A stretch of DNA of 37,016 bases, taken from contig PLHF01000100.1 in assembly GCA_003138855.1 (NCBI GenBank), forward strand, positions 1-37,016, read 5' to 3'. Positions 31,119 to 37,016 of this stretch are shown here, piece by piece; within the stretch, counting starts at the first letter, position 1; each line of letters opens with the position of its first letter. Below the pieces are notes generated by a model. That model made no database searches, was not told the DNA's origin, and saw nothing but the letters and a program-made list of their open reading frames with translations. This DNA is from Acidimicrobiaceae bacterium. GTDB taxonomy: Bacteria > Actinomycetota > Acidimicrobiia > Acidimicrobiales > RAAP-2. A program made the translations under genes and the position numbers.

Positions 31119-32918
31119 ATGAACAAGGCGGTGGCCGTGCGACGTTGGTTGAGGAGCGCAGTTGCGATCCTGTTGCTGGTCACCGGATCGGTCGGCGCGG
31201 CCCTGGCCGTCTCGGAGGGGTCCGCCGGGGCCCAGGGCAACGGGGCCATCTCCATCCAGCCGACCGATCCGCCGGTCTACGACTTCGATGCCCCGGACCC
31301 TGACGTGGTGTGGGACGGATCGAACTACTACGCCTTCACCACCGGCACCGACCGGGGCAACAACCTCCAGGCGCTGGTCGACACCGGCAACGGATGGAAC
31401 ACCTATACCGGCACCGAGTCGGGCTCCACCGCCCTTCCGTTCCCCCCGGCCTGGGAGACACCGAACACCCAGACCTCGCCGGGGGTCTTCCGCTGGGACG
31501 GGAAGTGGATCATGTACTACGACGCCGCCACGAACGGTCAGCCGGGCGACACGGGATCCGACTGCCTGTCTGTGGCCACGGCGGCGACCCTCACGCCGAG
31601 CAGTCCGGTCTTCACCGACAACTCCACCCAGCCCCTGCTCTGCCAGCCGAACCTGGGGGGTGCGATCGATCCGAGCCCGTTCGTCGATCCGGCGACGGGG
31701 ACTCCCTACCTGCTCTGGAAGTCGAACGACGGCGGCTCCACCGGACCGGCTCGCCTGTGGTCACAGCAACTCAGTGCCGACGGGATGTCCCTGGTTGGGT
31801 CGCCGACGCAGCTCCTGATTCAGAATGGCTTCCAGTTCCCTTGGGAGACCACCGTCGAGAACCCCGACATGGCCGAGGCGGGGGGCACCTACTTCCTCCT
31901 CTTCTCGGCGGGTGCCTACGACTCCTCTGGCTACTCCGAAGCGTTCGCCACCTGTGCCGGCCCGGCCGGGCCGTGCACCCAGAGCCAGACCGAGCCGTTC
32001 CTCACTTCCTACGGATCGGCGGCCGGCCCGGGTGGTGGGTCGTTCTTCAAGGATGCATCCGGCAACTGGATGCTGGCGTACGCCGCCTGGCTGCCCGGAT
32101 GCACCGCCTACGTCGACCCCTCCTGCGTGGGCGCACGACGCCTGTTCGTGGCGCCCATCGAGTTCACTCCTGCGTCGCTCTCCACCCCGGTCACCGGCAT
32201 GGCCTCGACCCCGACAGGCGACGGCTACTGGCTGGTCAACACGCAGGGCGGGGTATCGGCCCACGGCGCCGCGCCGTACTACGGGTCGATGGCCGGCCAC
32301 GCCCTCAACGCACCGGTCGAGCACATCGTGGCCACCCCGGACGCCAAGGGATACTGGCTGGTGGCCGCCGACGGTGGGACGTTCGCCTTCGGTGACGCCG
32401 GGTTCTACGGGTCGATGGGCGGCCGGCCCCTCAACGCCCCCGTAGTGTCCATCACGCCCACCAAGGACGGCGAGGGGTACTGGCTGGCGGGCGCCGACGG
32501 TGGCATCTTCGCCTTCGGCGACGCCCAGTTCCACGGATCGATGGGCGGTCGACACCTGAACAGGCCGGTGGTCGGCGTCACCTCCGACTACGCCACCGGT
32601 GGCTACTGGGAGGTGGCCTCGGACGGCGGCATCTTCGCCTTCGGCGCCCCGTTCTTCGGTTCCACGGGCAACATGACCCTCAACCAGCCGGTCAACGGGA
32701 TGGCCCCCACGGCCGACGGCGGGGGCTACTGGTTCGTGGCCTCCGACGGCGGCATCTTCGCCTTCGGCGACGCCCAGTTCCACGGATCCATGGGAGGCAC
32801 ACACCTCAATGCACCCGTCACGGGCATGGCGGCCGACGCGGGCACGGGCGGCTACTGGTTGGTCGGAGCGGACGGCGGCATCTTCTCCTTCCTGGCACCG
32901 TTCTACGGCGCCGACTAA
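31119..32918 (+). CDS. Secreted GH43-like protein with six C-terminal propeller-type repeats
   Basis: 599 residues. A signal peptide (basic start RRWLRSAV, hydrophobic 13-31, cleavage near AGA-QG at 38-39) sends it outside. Residues 45-350 resemble a five-bladed GH43 propeller: APDPDVVWDGSNYYAFTTG (Asp60 as candidate base), GGAIDPSPFVDPATGTPYLLWKS, and ENPDMAEAGGTYFLLFSAG (Glu as candidate acid). From about 355 come six tandem repeats of about 42 residues, each with PV.GM....GGYW.V..DGGIF.FGDA.F.GSMGG..LN; the last is truncated. Such repeats are frequent on actinobacterial secreted proteins and probably bind carbohydrate or cell wall. No ribosome site is seen before the ATG. The polysaccharide target is unknown. 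Confidence 0.82.
   Translation: MNKAVAVRRWLRSAVAILLLVTGSVGAALAVSEGSAGAQGNGAISIQPTDPPVYDFDAPDPDVVWDGSNYYAFTTGTDRGNNLQALVDTGNGWNTYTGTESGSTALPFPPAWETPNTQTSPGVFRWDGKWIMYYDAATNGQPGDTGSDCLSVATAATLTPSSPVFTDNSTQPLLCQPNLGGAIDPSPFVDPATGTPYLLWKSNDGGSTGPARLWSQQLSADGMSLVGSPTQLLIQNGFQFPWETTVENPDMAEAGGTYFLLFSAGAYDSSGYSEAFATCAGPAGPCTQSQTEPFLTSYGSAAGPGGGSFFKDASGNWMLAYAAWLPGCTAYVDPSCVGARRLFVAPIEFTPASLSTPVTGMASTPTGDGYWLVNTQGGVSAHGAAPYYGSMAGHALNAPVEHIVATPDAKGYWLVAADGGTFAFGDAGFYGSMGGRPLNAPVVSITPTKDGEGYWLAGADGGIFAFGDAQFHGSMGGRHLNRPVVGVTSDYATGGYWEVASDGGIFAFGAPFFGSTGNMTLNQPVNGMAPTADGGGYWFVASDGGIFAFGDAQFHGSMGGTHLNAPVTGMAADAGTGGYWLVGADGGIFSFLAPFYGAD
32182..32918 (+). repeat. Six tandem protein-coding repeats of about 126 bases
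   Basis: Each unit encodes a conserved YW, DGGIFAFGDA and GSMGG with LN at the end. Units 3 and 5 are nearly identical at FAFGDAQFHGSMGG, which points to recent recombination between units. Unit 1 has lost part of the motif (NTQGGVSAHGAAP), and unit 6 is short. Confidence 0.75.
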
Positions 32919-33241
32919 GACCAGCACCAGCCGACCAGGACCAGCACCACAGGGACGGGCCTGCCGTCGCCGGCGGTCGAACTCCCGCCCGCATCGTGGC
33001 CCGCAACGGCTTCGGTCCACCCGCTCGAGCAGGGCCCCGCAGGTAGTTTCCCGGCCGTGAGCAGCGCGGGCCCGCCTCGCAGGTTGGGCGGTCGTTGGCA
33101 CCTCACGCGCCGTCAAGGGCCCGTCTGCCCCTGGCGTTCTGGCCTACGGCCCGGACGGCCCGGTCGTGCCGGGGCACTACGTGGCAACGTTCTGTTTCGG
33201 CCTGGGAGATCCCCGGTCGCAGCTGGCCGACACGGTTGAGT
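32919..33241. other. Convergent gap (323 bases) with a short direct repeat and a possible gene remnant
   Basis: An 11-base direct repeat GACCAGCACCA occurs at 32919-32929 and 32939-32949, directly after the GH43-like stop. From about 33091 one plus-strand frame reads GVLAYGPDGPVVPGHY and ATFCFGLGDPRSQLAD in protein-like composition, but it has no start codon and runs into the DUF1810 gene. It may be a degraded gene fragment; I cannot name a family. Confidence 0.3.
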
Positions 33242-33667
33242 TCAGATCCGCTGATCGGTCCCCAGGTCAGGAAGGCTGTCGAAGTACCGGTCGAGCACTT
33301 GCCCGAACAGTGGCTCGTCGGGAGCGGCCCGCATGAACAACGTCATCGACGAGTGCAATTTCAGAGCGTCGATACTTCCGAAGATCTGCTCCGCACTTTC
33401 CGCCTGCCCTTCGGCGACCAGGCGTGCGCATTCGATCAACCGAGGACCGAGGATGGCGTGGTGGAGATATGCCTGCGCCTCCTTCAGTGACGAGATCGCA
33501 AACCTCTTCGACAGTTCGCTTCGTCCGAGGCCGGCGATCTGTGGAAACACGAACCACATCCAGTGGCTCGTCTTGTGACCACGACGCAGCTCCTCGATCA
33601 CGCAGTCGTAGGTGTCGTCGGCGTCCTGGGCGGCAACGAAGCGCTCCAGGTCGTGCTGATCGTCCAT
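33242..33667 (-). CDS. DUF1810 family protein
   Basis: 141 residues, the normal length of the family. Conserved blocks are DLERFVAAQ, ELRRGHKTSHWMWFVFPQIAGLG, AYLHHAILGPRLIECARLV, IFGSIDALKLHSSMTLF. The protein is soluble and of unknown function; the fold is calpastatin-like by prior description only. ATG 33667 with GGGAGA 5 bases upstream; a longer open frame to 33724 lacks these signals. It is a single gene. Confidence 0.9.
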   Translation of the reverse strand: MDDQHDLERFVAAQDADDTYDCVIEELRRGHKTSHWMWFVFPQIAGLGRSELSKRFAISSLKEAQAYLHHAILGPRLIECARLVAEGQAESAEQIFGSIDALKLHSSMTLFMRAAPDEPLFGQVLDRYFDSLPDLGTDQRI

Positions 33668-33877
33668 CGGTTCTCCCGGGTGGTCACGACACCCGATCAG
33701 TCGGATGGTGGACAGGGCGATCACTCGACCTAGCGAAGATGGTAGCGGGAAGCCACTTACCGTCCGAGCTCGGCGAGGCGTCCGGTCCCATCAGGCGATT
33801 CCACCAACGTATGGGCCGGCAGAGAGCCCCTTGTTGCTCAGTGAACCACCGCAACCGCGCCCGGCACGCTTCGATGC

Positions 33878-34858
33878 TCAGCGGTACACCGGGGTCATGT
33901 CGCCGTACCGGTCCCCGGCGCTCGCACCCGGAGGCAGCACCTCGTCGATGCGCCGCAGTTCGTCCTCGCTCAGCACGATGCCGTCAGCCGCCACGTTCTG
34001 CTCGAGGTACCTCCGTCGCTTGGTGCCGGGGATGGGCACCACGTCGTCTCCCTGGGCCAGCACCCAGGCCAGGGCCAGCTGCGACGCGGCCACACCCTTG
34101 GCGGCCGCGATCCCCTTCACCCGCTCGACCAGCTCCAGGTTCCTTTCGAAGTTCGCACCCTGGAAGCGCGGGTTGTGCCGCCTGAAGTCGTCCTCGGCCA
34201 GGTCTTCGGGCTTCTGGATCGCCCCGGTCAGGAAGCCGCGCCCGAGCGGCGAGTAGGCGACGAAGCCGATGCCCAGCTGGCGGACGGTGTCGAGTACGCC
34301 ATTGGTCTCAGGGTCCCGGGTCCACAGCGACCACTCCGTCTGCAAGGCGGTAATCGGGTGCGCGGCGTGCGCCCGGCGAATCGTGTCGGGGGCCGCTTCG
34401 GACAGGCCCAGGTGACGCACCTTGCCCGCCGCCACCAGCTCGGCCATGGCACCCACCGTCTCCTCGATCGGGGTATCGGGATCGACTCGGTGCTGGTAGT
34501 AGAGGTCGATGTGGTCGACGCCCAGCCGCCCGAGCGAGGCATCGCAGGCCGATCGCACGTACTCGGGGCGGCCGTTGACGCCGATGCGGGTGCCGTCGGG
34601 GGCGCGCTCGTTCCCGAACTTGGTGGCGAGGACCACCTGCGCGCGGCGGCCGGCCAGGGCCCGCCCCACCAACTGCTCGTTGGTGAACGGCCCGTACATG
34701 TCCGCGGTATCGAGCAGAGTGATGCCGAGGTCGAGAGCCCGGTGGATGGTGGCGATCGACTCCTCCTCGTCCCCCGCACCGTAGAACTCGCTCATCCCCA
34801 TGCATCCGAGTCCCTGGGCCGAGACGACGAGGCCTTGTCCGAGTGTTCGTGTGTGCAT
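33878..34858 (-). CDS. Aldo/keto reductase (AKR13/YakC type)
   Basis: 326 residues. The (beta/alpha)8 reductase has the catalytic Asp50 and Tyr55 (LLDTADMYG), Lys80 (LATKFG) and the His of YYQHRVDP. The NADP-binding C-terminal segment [16 protein letters not shown] is present. The closest type is the actinobacterial and yeast YakC-like group that reduces aldehydes or methylglyoxal. TAGAAC stands 6 bases before the ATG, a weak leaderless box. It is a single gene. Confidence 0.92.
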   Translation of the reverse strand: MHTRTLGQGLVVSAQGLGCMGMSEFYGAGDEEESIATIHRALDLGITLLDTADMYGPFTNEQLVGRALAGRRAQVVLATKFGNERAPDGTRIGVNGRPEYVRSACDASLGRLGVDHIDLYYQHRVDPDTPIEETVGAMAELVAAGKVRHLGLSEAAPDTIRRAHAAHPITALQTEWSLWTRDPETNGVLDTVRQLGIGFVAYSPLGRGFLTGAIQKPEDLAEDDFRRHNPRFQGANFERNLELVERVKGIAAAKGVAASQLALAWVLAQGDDVVPIPGTKRRRYLEQNVAADGIVLSEDELRRIDEVLPPGASAGDRYGDMTPVYR

Positions 34859-35305
34859 GCCCCTGTTCTACCGTGCGCGCAGGGTGGGCCGAACCGCCCC
34901 TCGGCCCCGTCCCCGCCGACCCCGACTCGTCTTCGACGGGCGCCCGTAACGCTCCCATCTGGGCGCCGAGGGTTCGTAACCCGTCCTCGTTGGCCGAGGA
35001 GCCACCCTGAACTCGGCGAGGCGGCGAGTTCGGCGCGCGCCCACGTTGACCGTGCCCAGCCCTCACGGTCCAGCGTAACAACCGACGCTCCTCCGGCGGT
35101 GTCTCCGAGCGCACCGGCAGACCCCGGAATGCGCCGTCGTCGGCCTCAACGGTGTGTCCCCGACGTGGTGTCGGCGGCATCCGACCGGCGATCGGGAATG
35201 TTCCTCGGGTAGCCGAGAGAGGTTGTGGGATCTCGAGAGGTGTGGATTCGATTGCCGCCGGCGATGCAGCGGACGCTGCCGAACGGGAGCCTCTTGGATC
35301 CGGCC
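34859..35305. other. Intergenic region (447 bases) without a supported gene
   Basis: No frame on either strand has protein-like composition here. The only structure is a 7-bp hairpin, GAACTCG at 35009-35015 and CGAGTTC at 35025-35031, with a 9-base loop and no T-run. The amidase gene downstream ends at 35306, so a terminator for it is expected but not visible. Confidence 0.4.
34865..34870 (-). promoter_or_regulatory. Weak leaderless -10-like box of the aldo/keto reductase gene
   Basis: TAGAAC on the minus strand ends 6 bases before the ATG at 34858. It fits the spacing of the other boxes but lacks the final T. Confidence 0.25.
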
Positions 35306-36289
35306 CTATCCGGAGCCCGCAGGCGCCGCAAGAAATTGCTCGGCGGCGGTGGCCATGCCGCGGGCAATCGCCTGTTGGTCAGCCGAGCTGGCCGCAATCG
35401 ATCCTTCGAAGGGATCGGTGAGGTACAGGGGCTCGACGACTGCGCCCGGCATCTCGCTCGGCGTGGAGAAATAACCGGACATGGCGGGGCCGATGAGCAG
35501 AAGGTGGTTGTAGGCGGCTGCTTCTCCGGCGATGCCACCGGCCGAGGGGTCGCCGACGGAGGAGCCGAAGCCACTATCGGGGAGCGACCCGTCATTGGGG
35601 ATCTGCCAGCCCTGGGCATTCATCGCCGACAGGACGTCGTTCTGCAGCAACCCTGCCAATCGGAGATTTGCTTGCGAGAACGGTCGGTCGGTGTCGTAGA
35701 CCGTCACGCTGCCCGCGTTCTGAGAAGTGGCACCGGCATCCATATAGATCCCAACCAGGGCGTCCGCCTTGGCGAGGTTGGCACAGGCATCCCTGGCAAC
35801 GACGTCGTCATGAGAACCCTGCAGCGAGAGGACGCCGTCAGAGGTGTCGCCGGTGGTCAACCGAACCACGGTCGAATCTTGCGTCCTCGAGACGACGACG
35901 CGGTAGCCACGCGCCCGCAGGAGCGCCATCGTGTCCAGTTCGATGGCCAGATTGACGTCGGACTCGTAGATCGTCTGTCCGGATTCGGTGGTTCCCACTC
36001 CACCAGGGTCGATCCCACCATGACCGGCGTCGAGGAACACCGTCTTGTTGTTGTCGCCCGCCGTGGGGGCGAATGCCATGCATGCCCCTGCCGAGAACGC
36101 CGATGGGTCCAGTGGCGTGCCGTCCGAAGACGTTGAGTCGATGTGGATCACGTCGCCAGCCAAGCGCCTGACGTCGCCGCCGAACGTCGAAATGAGGAGT
36201 CCCGCGACCACAGTTGCGAGGAGCAGAGCCACGATGACGACAGTCCGACCGAGTCGACGGCGGCGGCGATCAGAAGGTTGGCGCGTCAC
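35306..36289 (-). CDS. Membrane-anchored N-acetylmuramoyl-L-alanine amidase-like protein (Amidase_3)
   Basis: 327 residues from a GTG. A basic start is followed by a membrane anchor (about 15-35); the rest should lie outside. The Amidase_3 fold is clear: FLDAGHGGIDPGGVG (zinc His), IYESDVNLAIELD (zinc Glu), RGYRVVVSRT, and the closing PGAVVEPLYLTDPFEGS with the catalytic-type Glu. The expected second zinc His, in a motif like SIHAN, is here GIYMDAGATSQNAGS, so a Tyr occupies it. I recall a subgroup in actinobacteria with this GIYxDAG form. It cleaves, or at least binds, the MurNAc-L-Ala bond of peptidoglycan. Activity needs checking because of the altered ligand. Confidence 0.82.
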   Translation of the reverse strand: MTRQPSDRRRRRLGRTVVIVALLLATVVAGLLISTFGGDVRRLAGDVIHIDSTSSDGTPLDPSAFSAGACMAFAPTAGDNNKTVFLDAGHGGIDPGGVGTTESGQTIYESDVNLAIELDTMALLRARGYRVVVSRTQDSTVVRLTTGDTSDGVLSLQGSHDDVVARDACANLAKADALVGIYMDAGATSQNAGSVTVYDTDRPFSQANLRLAGLLQNDVLSAMNAQGWQIPNDGSLPDSGFGSSVGDPSAGGIAGEAAAYNHLLLIGPAMSGYFSTPSEMPGAVVEPLYLTDPFEGSIAASSADQQAIARGMATAAEQFLAAPAGSG

Positions 36290-36881
36290 GCAGGACGCTC
36301 TCGTACCGGTTCAGAGCGTGCGGGCATCACGAACGTCCCGCCAGAGCACAACCAAGGCAGCAGGGACGGGTCTCCAGCACGTCCGCTTGGCGAAGTGAGT
36401 CGCTTCACTTGGGTCACACATGCAGACAGTACCGACGATCGCCTCGACAAAGGCATCGCCAGAGCCACGATCCGGGCACAGACGCAGCAGCGGCTGCGGT
36501 CGCCGATTCCGGTGACCACCTGCACGAGCCAGGTGACGTGACGTTCCAGAGCACCGAAGGTGGCCGAAAGGACCTGGGGGACCCTTATCAGGCGTGAATT
36601 GTCATGCAGGTACCGGAGCCCGCCGTGTGACGCATGAACCGGCACTGCACATCCTCGGCGAGTCAACTGTCGAGTCCACTGTCAAGTCGACAACAGGTGA
36701 CCTTTGGCCCATCTTGGCGCCCCCACGAGCGATGCCAGAACCGGTCGCAAGTCTCTGAACCGGGGTTTCTCTGGTGGGCCGTGCGGTGGCAGGCCGTGCG
36801 GTGGGCCGTGCGGTGTCCGGTTCCATGACTTAGTGGACACCATGTCCCAGGACATCGTGGACACCTGCTCAGGTGGTGTCC
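36290..36881. other. Gene-poor region (592 bases) with short repeats leading to an IS end
   Basis: No supported gene. AAGTGA/TCACTT (36393-36398, 36405-36410) is an inverted repeat near the amidase start. At 36661-36696 a 12-base unit AGTCNACTGTCN is present twice and then partly a third time. At 36777-36815 GGCCGTGCGGTG occurs three times (36777, 36792, 36804). Base composition is less extreme than in the genes, as expected for insertion-site DNA. Confidence 0.45.
36812..36881 (+). mobile_element. Left-end region of an IS481-like insertion sequence
   Basis: Four copies of GGTGTCC or its complement GGACACC lie in 70 bases directly before the transposase: 36812-36818, 36835-36841, 36859-36865 and 36875-36881. 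The two GTGGACACC at 36833-36841 and 36857-36865 are direct repeats. Between them ATGTCC-CA-GGACAT (36842-36855) is a perfect inverted repeat. This is consistent with transposase-binding sites at an element end. The exact terminus cannot be fixed without the right end. Confidence 0.5.
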
Positions 36882-37016
36882 ATGGATCGTGCCCGCTATG
36901 CCGTTGACGCTGTGGTGCTCGAGGGCCGGTCCATCCGGTCGGTGGCCTCGTCGCTCGACATGTCGAAGTCCTGGGTGGCCAAACAAGCTGCACGCTTCCG
37001 AGCCGGCGGCTACGAG
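36882..37016 (+). CDS. IS481-like transposase, N-terminal part (runs off the window)
   Basis: 45 codons, still open at the window edge. The product begins MDRARYAVDAVVLEGRS and has a helix-turn-helix (SVASSLDMSKSWVAKQAARF) ending RAGGYE, the N-terminus expected for IS481-type DDE transposases with an integrase core. Those usually continue with a segment like GLEPRSR. The ATG at 36882 follows the last GGTGTCC box directly, and no ribosome site is seen. The catalytic domain lies outside the window, so intactness is unknown. Confidence 0.75.
   Translation, partial: MDRARYAVDAVVLEGRSIRSVASSLDMSKSWVAKQAARFRAGGYE

Noticed and set aside
32939-33240. Possible coding remnant in the gap before the DUF1810 gene
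   Set aside because: No start codon and no recognisable family; too weak for a gene call.
36286-36666. 126-codon minus-strand frame upstream of the cell-wall amidase
   Set aside because: No family resemblance, mixed codon third positions and no start signal; it lies in repeat-bearing DNA beside an insertion element.
36663-36993. Minus-strand frames with HRTAHRTA-like repeats at the IS end
   Set aside because: The repeats are produced by the GGCCGTGCGGTG copies, and the frame overlaps the transposase start.
1-37016. CRISPR array, rRNA genes, prophage or defence islands
   Set aside because: No regularly spaced repeats of 25-40 bases, no rRNA segments, and no phage structural or recognised defence genes were seen.

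Overview
The window is GC-rich DNA (codon third positions are almost always G or C) from an actinobacterium. The evidence for this is a MurT/GatD pair for lipid II amidation, two F420-type luciferase-like oxidoreductases, an MMPL transporter, several TetR regulators, a tRNA-Val(CAC), a 6C-type small RNA and many apparently leaderless promoters. The mixture of families is most like the class Acidimicrobiia. That placement is inference, because no rRNA or ribosomal protein gene is present.

Layout. 1-3313: partial tRNA-Val, an amidase-signature hydrolase, a two-domain glyoxalase-fold protein and a small membrane protein. 3321-12586: a TetR gene divergent from a tightly packed operon of five genes: fatty acyl-CoA reductase fused to a HAD phosphatase, zinc alcohol dehydrogenase, LarA-like protein, PlsC-like acyltransferase and MMPL transporter. 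A perfect 12-bp palindrome in the 23-bp gap between the two start codons can serve both directions. This is the best candidate for an undescribed system: a regulated pathway that would make, and possibly export, a reduced or hydroxylated acyl lipid. 12539-16351: the convergent operon HAD-PlsC fusion, murT and gatD (GTGA overlaps), preceded by a 6C-like RNA with two C-rich hairpin loops and a good promoter. A LysR gene reads the other way, with an inverted repeat at about -53 of the RNA promoter. 17356-21032: GNAT acetyltransferase, AlgH/YqgE protein, two very small genes (one with a Cys2-Trp-His motif), and a TetR-MFS efflux pair under a perfect 34-bp palindrome.

20984-25691: mscL with an apparent one-base frame break near its start and a zinc-ribbon tail; the operon nitroreductase, LLM oxidoreductase and 161-residue unknown protein; a secreted phospholipase D-fold lipoprotein; a peroxiredoxin. 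25790-30813: DUF2254 membrane protein, thioesterase and LLM oxidoreductase, then an APH-like kinase and an AttH/CrtC-like (DUF7064-type) protein. 31119-36289: a secreted GH43-like protein with six C-terminal propeller-type repeats, a DUF1810 protein, an aldo/keto reductase and a membrane-anchored cell-wall amidase whose second zinc histidine appears to be tyrosine. 36290-37016: gene-poor, repeat-bearing DNA leading into the left end of an IS481-like element, whose transposase runs off the window.

Working together: acyl lipid modification (acyl reductase, two PlsC-type acyltransferases, thioesterase, MMPL) and envelope work (MurT/GatD, cell-wall amidase, MscL) dominate. Ten genes carry a TANNNT-like box 6-8 bases before their start codon, a leaderless-transcript layout that helped choose several starts.
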